64,000 nucleotides of DNA from NCBI GenBank assembly GCA_963737285.1, contig CAVTRT010000002.1, positions 1,054,001 through 1,118,000 of the forward strand. Reading direction: 5' to 3'. Shown in pieces: positions 35,185 to 44,080 of the stretch (position 1 is its first letter; each line of letters opens with the position of its first letter). The position numbers and the translations under genes were made by a program. Source of the stretch: Trebonia sp963737285 (lineage in GTDB: Bacteria > Actinomycetota > Actinomycetes > Streptosporangiales > Streptosporangiaceae). Under the pieces are notes generated by a model. It was not told the origin of the DNA, made no database searches, and worked only from the letters and a program-made list of their open reading frames with translations.

Positions 35185-36018
35185 GTGCGTATCGACGCCC
35201 ATCACCATGTGTGGGATCTTGACGTCCGCGAGCAACCGTGGACAGCAGAACTCCCTGCGCTCCGCCGATCATTCGGCATCGATGAACTTCGCCCAGCCCT
35301 GGTGGCCAACGAAATGGACGCCACCGTGCTCGTGCAAACGATCTCTATCACAGACGAAACACCTGAGCTGCTGGCCCTCGCCGACGCCGAGCCCGTAATC
35401 GCCGGGGTCGTCGGCTGGATCGACCTCACCACGCCCGATGCGGCTGATCAACTGGCGGTGCTGCAGGACGGCGAGGGCGGACAGCGCCTTGTTGGGATCC
35501 GCCACCAGGTGCAAGAAGAGCCGGACCCTCGCTGGCTATGCCGCGCCGACGTCCGCCGGGGGCTTGCCGCGGTCGGCGAGGCAGGTCTTGCCTACGACCT
35601 CCTGGTAAAGCCGCAGCAGCTTGCCAGCGCTGTCGACACTGTGCGGGCGCTGCCTGATATGCGGTTCGTGCTTGATCATGCGGGTAAGCCGGCAATCCGC
35701 GACGGGGCGATGCAGCCGTGGCATGCCCAACTCGCCGAGCTCGCGCGGCTGCCCAACGTGGCGGTCAAGCTGTCCGGGCTGGTCACCGAAGCCGCCGACG
35801 AGTGGACGCTAGAGCAGCTACGCCCGTATGCCGACGTGTTGCTCCAGGCATTCGAGCCCTTCCGGATCATGTTCGGCTCGGACTGGCCGGTGTGCCTGCT
35901 CGCTGCCTCCTACCGCGAGGTGGTCACGACCGCGCAGGAGCTCACCGCCAAGCTGAGCTGAGCCGAGCGCGACGACGTGTTCGGCGGGACCGCCGCCCGC
36001 TGGTACGGAATCGGCTGA
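35185..36018 (+). pseudogene. L-fuconolactonase-like amidohydrolase with a premature TGA
   Basis: Amidohydrolase-2 family: metal-binding start RIDAHHHVWDL, VVGWIDLT, RFVLDHAGKP with the ligand His and MFGSDWPV with the catalytic Asp near the end. TGA at 35959-35961 stops translation after 258 residues, but the same frame continues AERDDVFGGTAARWYGIG to a second TGA at 36016-36018 that overlaps the next start as TGATG. That continuation is the normal family C-terminus, so the first TGA is a nonsense change. GTG 35185 has AAGGA upstream. The truncated product loses only 18 residues and may still work. Confidence 0.75.
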
Positions 36019-36980
36019 TGAAGACCAACTGCCTCGGACGCACACGGGTCGAGGTCAGCGCGCTCGGATTCGGCGCGGCGCCGATCGGAAATCTCTTCTC
36101 CGCCATCGACGACCAGACCGCCCAGTCGACGGTCGATGCCGCCTGGGAGGGCGGGATCCGCTACTTCGATACCGCGCCGCACTACGGTCTCGGCCTGTCG
36201 GAGCGGCGCCTCGGAAGTGCCCTCGCCAGCCGTCCCCGCGACGAGTACGTCGTGTCGACGAAGGTCGGCCGTCTGCTTGTGCCGAACCCGACGCCGAGCG
36301 GATCGGACCTGGCCACCGGCTTCGCGGTCCGCGACGACCTGACACGCGAGTACGACTACACGCGCGACGGTGTCCGGCGCAGCCTGGATGAGAGCCTTGC
36401 GAGGCTCGGCCTTGACCGCGTCGACATCGTCTACGTTCACGACCCCGAACAACACATGGACACCGCAATCAGTCAGGCCATCCCAGCGCTAGTTCAACTC
36501 CGCGATGAGGGGGTAGTGGGCGCGGTCGGAGCTGGCATGAATTACGTCGATCCTCTGCTGCGCTTCGCCAGCGAAACCGACATCGACGTCGTCATGGCAG
36601 CGGGACGCTGGACGCTGCTCGACCGCAGCGCGACGCCCCTGCTCGCTGCCTGCCAGCAACGCGGTATCTCCGTCATCGCGGCAGCCCCGTTCAACTCAGG
36701 CCTGCTGGCGCAGGCATGGCCACCAGACGATGCCCAATACGACTACGGACCAGCGCCGGCGACCATCTTGGCGAGGGCGCGGGCGGCAGCCCGGATCTGT
36801 GGCGCGTACGGCGCGACCTTGCCCCACGCCGCGATGCAGTTCCCGCTTCATCATCGGGCCGTATCGGCCGTCGTGGCGGGGATGCGCTCCACGGACCAGG
36901 TGGCTCAAGACCTCACCTGGGCCACCTCTGGTCTGCCCGCGGGCCTACTCGCTGCCCTCGAGACCGAAATGTCGACCTGA
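36018..36980 (+). CDS. Aldo-keto reductase, probable L-fucose dehydrogenase
   Basis: A 320-residue AKR barrel: LGFGAAPIGNLF, RYFDTAPHYGLGLSERRLG with catalytic Asp and Tyr, STKVGRL with Lys, and VYVHDPEQ with His. It matches the D-threo-aldose/L-fucose 1-dehydrogenase type that oxidises L-fucose to L-fuconolactone with NAD(P). ATG 36018 overlaps the lactonase's second stop. Last gene of the operon. Confidence 0.85.
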   Translation: MKTNCLGRTRVEVSALGFGAAPIGNLFSAIDDQTAQSTVDAAWEGGIRYFDTAPHYGLGLSERRLGSALASRPRDEYVVSTKVGRLLVPNPTPSGSDLATGFAVRDDLTREYDYTRDGVRRSLDESLARLGLDRVDIVYVHDPEQHMDTAISQAIPALVQLRDEGVVGAVGAGMNYVDPLLRFASETDIDVVMAAGRWTLLDRSATPLLAACQQRGISVIAAAPFNSGLLAQAWPPDDAQYDYGPAPATILARARAAARICGAYGATLPHAAMQFPLHHRAVSAVVAGMRSTDQVAQDLTWATSGLPAGLLAALETEMST

Positions 36981-37036
36981 TGCGTGTAGCGCTACCGCAC
37001 GCGTAGCCGGGCCGCCGCTACTTAGGCACACCAGCG

Positions 37037-37685
37037 TCAGCGAAGGTCCGGTATGCCGAGGGCGGTCACGAGGTGGAAGAACTGCTCTTCGGCGAAGGTC
37101 TCCTTCCCCTTCAAAGCGGCCAGCACGGCGGTGGGGTCGGGCTGTAGCCCAGCCTCAAGAGCCCACGGCGAGCGGGGCCGCACCCTCGGCGTCCGGCCCG
37201 ATGGTGAGCAGGCGCGCGAGCGCCTCGTCGTACCGGCGCTGGTAGCGCTCCCGCTTCTCATCGGTGAGCTCTTCGTCCATGGCCTGGATCTCCCCGTTCT
37301 CATCCCGCCAGATCGTGCCCTCGTCACCCTGGCTCACGGCGGGGTCAAGGTAGTCGAGGGCGATCTCCGGCTGAAGCCAGCCACCCCAGCGGCCTGCCTT
37401 CGGGCTGAAGCCGATGAGCTGGCCGCAGTCGCTGTCCAGGATCGTGGTGGCCAGGACCGGGTGACCAGACTGCTCCATGAGCGCCCTGAGCGTGGCCTCC
37501 CATGGCGCGGGCAGGCCTGAGGCGTTCCTGTCCCAGCCTTCGGGACCCCCGCTGATCTGGACGGCCTGCCAGCCATGTGGTCCCCGCCCGTGCCAGCTGA
37601 TCTCGCCCGCTGACCGTACCAACGCGGGAAGCTCAGCCATAGCCTGGTCCGCGCGCGTCACAATGTAGGTGCCAAAGAAGCCCAT
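37037..37685 (-). pseudogene. Hypothetical protein with a frameshift near its end
   Basis: From ATG 37685 the frame reads MGFFGTYIVTRADQAMAELP, then a Trp/Gly-rich middle (GEISWHGRGPHGWQAVQISG; AGRWGGWLQPEIALDYLD) and a helical part; it stops at 37155. The neighbouring frame then continues with WALEAGLQPDPTAVLAALKG and FHLVTALGIPDLR to 37037. A one-base change near 37170 explains the break. No function known. Confidence 0.55.
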
Positions 37686-37721
37686 GCCGTCCTCCAGACT
37701 CGCCTGCTCGATACGTGAACC

Positions 37722-37922
37722 CTAGGGGCTAGGTACGACATTTCGGCGCCCCGGCCCAAGCGAGATGCCGGTCAGTTCGGCAATCCGGCCCTGGGTAAGG
37801 CCAGCCGCGCCTAGGGCCGCTATGACCACGCCGAGATCACGCCTGGCGCAGGCGTCCAGCATCTCGCGACGCGCACAGGCGCGCTCAACTATTGCCCGCA
37901 CGTCGGCGGAGCTCACTGCCAT
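37722..37922 (-). pseudogene. 5' fragment of an HTH regulator
   Basis: From ATG 37922: VSSADVRAIVERACARREML, DLGVVIAALGAAGLTQGRIA and ELTGIS, the beginning of an XRE-type protein of the kind that normally continues with a tetratricopeptide region. After ELTGIS the sequence loses sense and ends at 37722. Only the first part of the DNA-binding domain remains. Confidence 0.5.
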
Positions 37923-38089
37923 CGGCGTGCCGCGCGTCTCCCTGGCCGCTCGCCCGCCACCCGCCGATCCCTCGTGTCGCGGACGCCGATGACGCCTGCG
38001 GCGGTTGCTACCTCGACGCACTCGCCACCGTTGTTGCTGTGACTGCTCGTGCGCCATGCCATGCGGGACGGGTCGGCGGATGAGGCCAT
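37913..38089 (-). pseudogene. DUF397 fragment
   Basis: From ATG 38089: AWRTSSHSNNGGECVEVATA and VIGVRDTRD, the first two-thirds of a DUF397 protein. The end with the usual FTP-x-W motif is replaced by an Arg-rich sequence and a stop at 37913, overlapping the start of the next fragment. It follows the broken Scr1-type regulator at 38114-38797. Confidence 0.6.
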
Positions 38090-38113
38090 GCCGCACCCCC
38101 TTCTAGGTACTCG

Positions 38114-38797
38114 TTACCTACCGTCATCATGTCCGGCGCTCGCCGCGGCCACGCTGAGAAGCTTGCGTGAGTCGTCCGGGCTGAGCGCCTTCGCGATGAT
38201 ATGGCTGAACATCCGGCCGAAGCGGTCAACCTCGGCAGCCTCCTCGACGTACACGCTCCCCGCCGCGTTCTCCAGGTAGACGACGGACGGGTCTGCTGCC
38301 AGGTCGGGGAACCCCAGGATGCTGAACCCGCCGTCCATGGCTGGATGGACACCCGCGCTGAACGGGAGTACCTGGATCGTGACGTTCGGCAGGCCGGCGA
38401 GGTCGCCAGGTGCCCCAGTTGGGCTCGCATCGTGCCGTTCAGCCCGACCGTCCGGCGGATGACCGCCTCGTTCAGCACTGCCCAGTACTCGGGCGGGTCG
38501 TCGGCTGCCGTCAGCCGTTCCTGCCGTTCCAGCCCCGCGCTCCTTGGCCTGCCGGCAGAGAGTCAGCAGCGTCTCGCGCTCCTCGCCTCCGGTCAGCCCG
38601 TAGATGTCAAGCAGCGCGCGAAGATCGTTCGGCCGGATGCTCCGCTCCCCGGTCTCCCACCGCGACAGGGTGGGAATGCGAATGTCTCCGCCACTGCGCT
38701 CCTGCACGTCCTCGATCGTCAGGCCCAGCTCAGCCCGCAACCGCCGCAGCTCTGAGCGAAGCCTGCGACGCCGTACCGTCGGACTTGGCTTCGCCAT
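38114..38797 (-). pseudogene. Scr1/DUF5753 XRE regulator with internal deletion
   Basis: The XRE domain is intact (RSELRRLRAELGLTIEDVQE; SRWETGERSIRPNDLRALLD). The start of DUF5753, including its LLQT segment, is missing; AVLNEAVIRRTVGLNGTMRA appears in another frame, and NVTIQVLPFSAGVHPAMDGG with the C-terminus returns in the first frame. So there is a deletion of about 80 residues and two compensating shifts. DNA binding might persist; signal sensing should not. Confidence 0.65.
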
Positions 38798-39009
38798 AAC
38801 ATCTTCCCTACCTTCGGTAACTTACCCCGAGCCGGCGGCTGGCGGGACGGCCCGGGAGTGACCGGCCGAGGCGCCTATGCTGGCGTTCGTGGGCAGGGTC
38901 ATCTTCATGTGCGGTGCATAACCGGGCACTCGGCGCGCAGGCACCCGCACCACCGGCATAGTCGCCACACCACTAATACTCGGCAGGGCGCGCTGGCCGC
39001 AGTGCAGGC

Positions 39010-39105
39010 CTGCGGCCTGCTCTCGGGCTGCGGCCTGCTCTCGGGCTGCGGCCTGCTCTCGGGCTGCGGCCTGCTCTCGGGCTGCGGCCTGCTCTCGGGC
39101 TGCGG
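39010..39105. repeat. 18-bp tandem repeat, five units
   Basis: Five identical units of CTGCGGCCTGCTCTCGGG from 39010 to 39099 followed by a partial unit. Perfect identity suggests recent expansion by slippage. The unit length keeps the reading frame of the LuxR fragment open. Confidence 0.9.
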
Positions 39106-39324
39106 CCGCGCCGGTCGGCGGTCACCGGGCCGGACTCACTGTCCCCTACGGAACGCCGGGTCGCCGAGCTGCCCGCATCGGGCCTGACCAACCGCCAGAC
39201 GGCCGAAGCGCTGTTCGTCACCGTCAAGACGGTGGAAACGCACATGGCTCGCGTCTACCAGAAACTCAAGATAAGCAACCGTCCTGGCTCGTTAACATCA
39301 TCGGCACCCGCGGCTCCTAGCTAG
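39010..39324 (+). pseudogene. LuxR C-terminal HTH fragment preceded by in-frame repeats
   Basis: The frame ending at TAG 39322 reads DSLSPTERRVAEL, GLTNRQTAEALFVTVKTVET and ARVYQKLKIS, a LuxR/GerE helix-turn-helix from the end of a large regulator. The ATPase part is absent and no start codon precedes it. Upstream in the same frame, five 18-bp units (39010-39099) encode GLRPAL repeats. Confidence 0.6.
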
Positions 39325-39405
39325 ATAGATCAGTCGAGGGCTCACGTTCTTCGCCCGCCTGCCCAACTAGGGGCGATTCGGCATCAGTCAGGTTAAACTC
39401 AGCGC

Positions 39406-39834
39406 ATGTCCGGTACCCGGGAATCCTCCCGGTGGAGGTTCCTCATCGCGCCCAGGTGGCTGGGCTGGCACGTGTTCATAATCCTCAGCGTCCTGGGGAT
39501 GCTCTGGCTCGGCAACTGGCAGTTGCACCGGGCAGAGTCAGGAAACTCGCTCAGCTGGGCGTACACGTTCGAATGGCCGCTGTTCGCGATCTTCGCCGTG
39601 GTCTTCTGGGTCAAGACGATCCGGGACGAGTTCCACCCTCCCGCCCAGGCCGGGCCGAGGGGGGCCGTCGCGCTCCCCGGCGGCATACCGGCGCCCCCGC
39701 CGGGTGCCCCGCGGGCGGCCCGCGGCGGTGAGGAGACCGCTGAGGACGACGAGGAAGTCGCGGCCTACAACGCCTATCTAGCCCGCCTCACCAAGGAGGT
39801 CCGGGGCCATGGCCGGTGGCATGGCCTCCGGTGA
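39406..39834 (+). CDS. Two-helix membrane protein near the oxidase genes
   Basis: A 142-residue protein: RFLIAPRWLGWHVFIILSVL, then GMLWLGNWQLHRAE (SURF1-like N-terminal helix style), a second helix FEWPLFAIFAVVFWVK and an acidic tail. ATG 39406 is chosen on bias. Similar proteins occur beside actinobacterial oxidase or membrane operons; role unknown. Confidence 0.6.
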   Translation: MSGTRESSRWRFLIAPRWLGWHVFIILSVLGMLWLGNWQLHRAESGNSLSWAYTFEWPLFAIFAVVFWVKTIRDEFHPPAQAGPRGAVALPGGIPAPPPGAPRAARGGEETAEDDEEVAAYNAYLARLTKEVRGHGRWHGLR

Positions 39835-39874
39835 GTGACGTGCTACCGATGAGCAAGCTAAGGAGAGCGGGCAG

Positions 39875-39991
39875 ATGCGGCTGAATGTCGCCCTGTACCG
39901 GGTGATGGCCTACGTGACCGGCGTGGTGCTTGCGCTGGTGGCGTTCCCGCTGGCCCGCAGTACCGGCCGCCGCCAGACCTGCTTGGCGTAG
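39875..39991 (+). pseudogene. DUF3817 membrane protein, N-terminal fragment
   Basis: From ATG 39875 (AAGGAG about 10 nt upstream): RLNVALYRVMAYVTGVVLAL, the first helix of DUF3817 proteins, ending after 38 residues at TAG 39989. Full members have about 100 residues and three helices, so the rest has been lost. Confidence 0.5.
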
Positions 39992-40000
39992 TCCGCCTGC

Positions 40001-41317
40001 CTACCAGCGGCCCCAGGGGAGAAGGGCGGTGATGGCGACCGCGACGAACAGCAGGGTCAGGTAGGTGATCGACAGGTGAAACAGGCGCATCGGGACCGGG
40101 CGCGTGCCGGGGTCCGCGCCGACCCTAGACGCTTTGGCGTGCAACCGGTGCGCCTCGGCCAGGAACCAGCCGCCGAGCCCGAGCGCGACCGCGCCGTAGA
40201 TCCACCCGGCGTACGGGGCGAGGGCCAGCGTGGCCACGACCATCGCGTAGGAGTACCACACGATCTTGCGCGTCACCTCGGTGGCCGTGGCGACCACCGG
40301 GAGCATCGGGATGCCCGCCGCGGCGTAGTCGTCGCGGAATTTCATCGCCAGCGCCCAGAAGTGCGGCGGGGTCCACAGGAAGATCACCACGAACAGCACA
40401 ATCGCGGGCACCGCTATCGTGCCCTTGACCGCGGCCCAGCCGACCAGCACGGGGAAGCACCCGGCTGCGCCGCCGATCACGATGTTGGCCGGGCTACGCC
40501 GCTTGAGCAGCAGCGTATAGACGAAGACGTAGAACAAGATCGCCGCGTCCGCCAGCGACGCGGCGAGCCAGTTGGCCATCAGGCCGAGCAGGACGGTGGC
40601 GCCCGCGCCGAGCGCGATTCCCCACGCCAGCGCCTCACCAGGCCTGATCGTCCCCTGCCCGCCGACCACCAGCGGACGACTCGCGGTCCGCTTCATGACC
40701 GCGTCGATGTCGCGGTCAAGATAGCAGTTGATCGTGTTGGCGCTGCCCGCCGCCAGCGTACCGCCGACCAGCGTGACGAGGACGAGTACGACCGAGGGCA
40801 CCCCGCGCTGGGCCAGCAGCATCGTCGGGACCGTCGTGACCAGCAGCAACTCGATAATCCTGGGCTTGGTCAGCGCGACCAGCCCGCGAGCGACTGCTCC
40901 TGCCGAACGGCGGCTGCCGCTGGCCGGGCCCGCCGGTCCGAGGCCGAGAACTCCGGGTGCGTCCGCGGGAAATGCCGCCGCCGGCGTCTTCACTCCTCGG
41001 CCCGGGCGCCGCGTTCTCGCCGTCGGCTGCCTTCGCGGTGTCGTCCGCCGCCGGGTTGCCCGGGGCGGCGCCGGCTTGCCCGGGGCGGGCGCCGGCTTGC
41101 CCGGGGCGGGCGCCGGCTTGCCCGGGACCTCGGTGACCGTCGGAGTACCCGGCATCGCGGTGTAGGACACCGGATGTCCCGCGGTCGAGGTACGGTGCCC
41201 CGGCACGACTACCGGCTTGGTGTACTGGACGTACAGGGCAGCCGCCACACCGATGAACAAGAGCATGGGGAACGCGAAGGTCAGTATCGACCCGCCAAAG
41301 CTCCAACCGTCGCTCAC
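40001..41317 (-). CDS. ctaB: Heme O synthase fused to a small oxidase-linked membrane protein
   Basis: One 438-residue frame. Residues 1-35 begin SDGWSFGGSILTFAFPMLLF, a single-span protein that usually stands alone behind coxIII in actinobacteria; a Pro/Ala/Lys repeat linker follows. From about residue 135 it is a complete UbiA-type heme O synthase: LVALTKPRIIELLLVTTVPT, NCYLDRDIDAVMKRTASRPL (first Asp motif), LWTPPHFWALAM and DDYAAAGIPMLPV (second). It farnesylates heme B in the membrane for the oxidase. No good internal start is visible for ctaB, so a real fusion is possible. GTG 41317 has AGGGA upstream. Confidence 0.8.
   Translation of the reverse strand: MSDGWSFGGSILTFAFPMLLFIGVAAALYVQYTKPVVVPGHRTSTAGHPVSYTAMPGTPTVTEVPGKPAPAPGKPAPAPGKPAPPRATRRRTTPRRQPTARTRRPGRGVKTPAAAFPADAPGVLGLGPAGPASGSRRSAGAVARGLVALTKPRIIELLLVTTVPTMLLAQRGVPSVVLVLVTLVGGTLAAGSANTINCYLDRDIDAVMKRTASRPLVVGGQGTIRPGEALAWGIALGAGATVLLGLMANWLAASLADAAILFYVFVYTLLLKRRSPANIVIGGAAGCFPVLVGWAAVKGTIAVPAIVLFVVIFLWTPPHFWALAMKFRDDYAAAGIPMLPVVATATEVTRKIVWYSYAMVVATLALAPYAGWIYGAVALGLGGWFLAEAHRLHAKASRVGADPGTRPVPMRLFHLSITYLTLLFVAVAITALLPWGRW
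41053..41127. repeat. 21-bp tandem repeat in the ctaB fusion linker
   Basis: Near-perfect 21-bp units starting at 41071, 41092 and 41113 (last one partial), with a diverged unit before them. They encode a heptapeptide repeat of Lys, Pro, Ala and Gly in the linker between the two fused proteins. Confidence 0.85.
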
Positions 41318-41355
41318 TGGAGATCCCTTCTTCCTCTTCTTCGGCTTACGACGCT

Positions 41356-42021
41356 CTACAGGGCGTAGAACAGGAGCCAGAAAACCACCGCGACCAGTGC
41401 CAGGTAGTTCCAGACCGTCGAGAAGGCGCTCAGCGAGGCCTGGAACCGTTGCACCGTGTAGGTCTCGGGTATGGTCGGCGGCTGCTCCACGAACGACATG
41501 GCCGGGATGAACCTGGACCTGGCGAGCAGGATTTCCAGCCAGAGCAGCACGGCGAACTGGATGGTAAGGAACACGGGGTAGAAGCCGACGAAGACGCTTG
41601 AGTACCCCGAGCTGCCGGGCGGGAAGGGCAGGTCCACGAGCTGGTAGATCTGCATCGCGACCGCCGCCAGGCCGAAGGCCATGGCGACGAGCGCGTCGAT
41701 CTGCCAGGTGGCCTTGTGCCCGGCCTTGATCCGCTCCAGCCCGAAGTAGTGCACGCCGGCACTGATCACCGCCAGGAGCATGATTGTGGTGCCCATCCAC
41801 AGCGACGGGGGCACGTAGCCCGGTCCCTGCCACCGGCCGGACGAATTGAGCGAACGAAGGTAGAAGTAGGCGAACGCGAAACAGCCGAAGAGGAACGTCA
41901 GTCCGCCGATCGCCAGCCGGGATCCGCTCCAGGCGGCGTTGAGCGCGGACTCGTGGTAAAAGCCTTCGTCCTCAGCCTGGGCCGCGATCTCAGTCGACGA
42001 CTCCGCAGCCGCATCAGTCAT
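41356..42021 (-). CDS. ctaE: Cytochrome c oxidase subunit III
   Basis: A 221-residue protein with five to six helices: LAIGGLTFLFGCFAFAYFYL, WMGTTIMLLAVISAGVHYFG, AMQIYQLVDLPFPPGSSGYS and a C-terminal helix VWNYLALVAVVFWLLFYAL. It stabilises subunit I in the cytoplasmic membrane. ATG 42021 lies 3 nt after the ctaD stop codon. Confidence 0.85.
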   Translation of the reverse strand: MTDAAAESSTEIAAQAEDEGFYHESALNAAWSGSRLAIGGLTFLFGCFAFAYFYLRSLNSSGRWQGPGYVPPSLWMGTTIMLLAVISAGVHYFGLERIKAGHKATWQIDALVAMAFGLAAVAMQIYQLVDLPFPPGSSGYSSVFVGFYPVFLTIQFAVLLWLEILLARSRFIPAMSFVEQPPTIPETYTVQRFQASLSAFSTVWNYLALVAVVFWLLFYAL

Positions 42022-42024
42022 GGC

Positions 42025-44010
42025 CTAACCCTCCACTCGTCCGCTGGCCGGCGCATAGGCGGCGCCAATGACGCCGGGCGGCGGGTTGAAGTCGGCAACC
42101 GGGAGCGGGTCCGGGACGCCGTAGTCGTAAGGGCCGGCGAGGATCACCGGTACTCGTCTGAAGTTGTCCGGCGGCGGCGGCGTGGGAAGCTGCCATTCCA
42201 GGCTTCGAGCCCGCCAGGGGTTGCCAACCTCGGGCTCCCGCCAGAACGTCATCGACATGACGAAGTTGATCACGAAGATGAGTACGGAGACGCCCAGGCA
42301 GAACGCCGAGATCGAGACCCAGTCGTTGAGCGTCTCCAGGTTGCGCGCGTACTCGAATACTCTGCGAGGCATGCCCAGCATGCCGAGCGCGAACAACGGC
42401 AGGAAGGTCGTGTTGAAGAAGATGAACATGGTCCAGAATTGGATCTTGCCGAGCTTATCGTTCAGCTTGATCCCGGTCATCTTCGGCAGCCAGTAGTAGA
42501 TGCCGGCAAAGAACGCGAAGATCAGGCCGCCCATGATCGTGTAGTGGAAGTGCGCCATCACGAAGAAGGAGCCGTGCTCGGTCGTGTCCGCGGGAACGTC
42601 CGACAAGAACACGCCGCTGATGCCGCCGATCAGGAAGTTGAAGTAGAAGGCCAGCGCGAACAGCATCGGTATGGAGAACCTGATCTTGGCCTTCCAGAAC
42701 GTCCCCATGGCGACGAGGAAGATGAACCCGGTCGGGATCGAGATGATCTCGGTGGTCAGCATGAACAGCGGTCGCATGTCAGGGTTGATCCCGCTATCGA
42801 ACAAGTGGTGCTGCCAGACGAGGAACGATGCCGTACCGACCCCGAGCATGCCGGCGACCGAGACCTTGTAGCCGAACAGCGGTTTTCGGCAGAACACCGA
42901 GATTATCTCCGAGATGACCCCGAAGCCGGGCAGGGCCAGGATGTACACCTCGGGATGGCCGAAGAACCAGAACAGGTCCTCGTACAGGAAGCTGCTGCCG
43001 CCGAGCTGGTTGGCGAAGAACGCGGTCTGGAAGGTCCGGTCGTCGAGCGCCATGTAGCACGCCCCGATCAGCACCGGCACCGCCAGCACCTGCAGGAACG
43101 ACACGGTGAACATCGACCAGACGAACATCGGGAGCCTGCTCCAGCGCATGCCGGGCGCCCGGTAGTTGATGACGGTGACGATCATGTTGAAGCCGGCCAA
43201 GATCATCGAGATGCCCATCAGGCCGAACGCGAAGAAGTAGGCGTCCTCTCCCTGCGTCGCCTGGGTGGCCAGCGGCTCGTAACCGGTCCAGCCGGTGGAG
43301 AACCCGCCCATCAGCACGGCGGACAGCAAGATGACGTAGGCCGGCACGGTGAGCCAGAACCCGAGCGCCTCCACCCGCGGGAACGCGACCCGCTTCGACC
43401 CGATCAGCAACGGGCCGAAGTACTGCCCGAACGGGCCGAGGATGACCGACGACATCATCATCATCATCATCGTGCCGTGCTCGCCGACCACCATCAGGTA
43501 CTGCTGGGGGCCGATGAGGTGGTACGTCGGCGACAGCAACTCGCTCCTGATCGCCATGGCGAACAGCCCGCCAGTCAGGAAGTAGACGATCATCCCGAAC
43601 AGGTACTGGATACCCACTACCTTGTGGTCGAGCGTGTACCTGAAGTACTTGGCCAGGCCTGGCTCCTGCTTCCCGAGCAGCCGGGACTCCTCGGGCACCG
43701 GCTTGCCCGCCATCATCAGGAACAGGTCGTTGAACACGCCCAGGCCGGCCAGCCAGCCGATCACGGCGACGGCGTAGCCGAGCACGAGGGCAACGTCGTT
43801 GGTGTCCGCCAGGGAACTGCGGGCGTACCCCCCGCCGAGGAAGTTGCCGAGCCAGTGACCAAGGAAGTATCCGGCCACCGCCCCGACCAACCCCGTGTGG
43901 GGTCCGGGGCGCAGCCACCATGGGCGCTCGGCCCCGGCGATCTCGGGACCGCGGCCCGCGGGACCGCGGCCCGCGGGCTCCGCTCGCTCCGGCTGGATCT
44001 CGATGGCCAT
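42025..44010 (-). CDS. ctaD: Cytochrome c oxidase subunit I
   Basis: A 661-residue heme-copper oxidase catalytic subunit with about 12-13 helices. Key motifs: the heme a ligand in EHGTMMMMMM, FFGHPEVYILALPGFGVIS (CuB His cross-linked to Tyr, proton-channel Glu), WQHHLFDSG (two CuB His) and MAHFHYTIMGG (heme a3 and heme a His). It reduces O2 to water and pumps protons. The C-terminal extension after the last helix carries the Pro-rich subunit-specific tail. Six consecutive Met after the heme ligand are unusual. Confidence 0.95.
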   Translation of the reverse strand: MAIEIQPERAEPAGRGPAGRGPEIAGAERPWWLRPGPHTGLVGAVAGYFLGHWLGNFLGGGYARSSLADTNDVALVLGYAVAVIGWLAGLGVFNDLFLMMAGKPVPEESRLLGKQEPGLAKYFRYTLDHKVVGIQYLFGMIVYFLTGGLFAMAIRSELLSPTYHLIGPQQYLMVVGEHGTMMMMMMSSVILGPFGQYFGPLLIGSKRVAFPRVEALGFWLTVPAYVILLSAVLMGGFSTGWTGYEPLATQATQGEDAYFFAFGLMGISMILAGFNMIVTVINYRAPGMRWSRLPMFVWSMFTVSFLQVLAVPVLIGACYMALDDRTFQTAFFANQLGGSSFLYEDLFWFFGHPEVYILALPGFGVISEIISVFCRKPLFGYKVSVAGMLGVGTASFLVWQHHLFDSGINPDMRPLFMLTTEIISIPTGFIFLVAMGTFWKAKIRFSIPMLFALAFYFNFLIGGISGVFLSDVPADTTEHGSFFVMAHFHYTIMGGLIFAFFAGIYYWLPKMTGIKLNDKLGKIQFWTMFIFFNTTFLPLFALGMLGMPRRVFEYARNLETLNDWVSISAFCLGVSVLIFVINFVMSMTFWREPEVGNPWRARSLEWQLPTPPPPDNFRRVPVILAGPYDYGVPDPLPVADFNPPPGVIGAAYAPASGRVEG

Positions 44011-44014
44011 CCCG

Positions 44015-44080
44015 TTACTCCTTCACCGACGCCATGGCGGACAGAACGTGTGCCGCGGCCCGCGACAGGATGCGCATCAT
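44015..44080 (-). CDS. 21-residue ORF bridging ctaC and ctaD
   Basis: ATG 44080 overlaps the ctaC stop (ATGA) and TAA 44015 lies 4 nt before ATG 44010 of ctaD. It reads MMRILSRAAAHVLSAMASVK plus Glu, and its end supplies the AAGGAG-type ribosome-binding site of ctaD. It may be a tiny subunit or, more likely, a coupling element keeping ribosomes on the mRNA. Confidence 0.4.
   Translation of the reverse strand: MMRILSRAAAHVLSAMASVKE

Noticed and set aside
41318..41833. Extension of the ctaB fusion frame upstream to 41833
   Set aside because: This part is an off-frame shadow of ctaE; GTG 41317 with a ribosome-binding site is a natural start.
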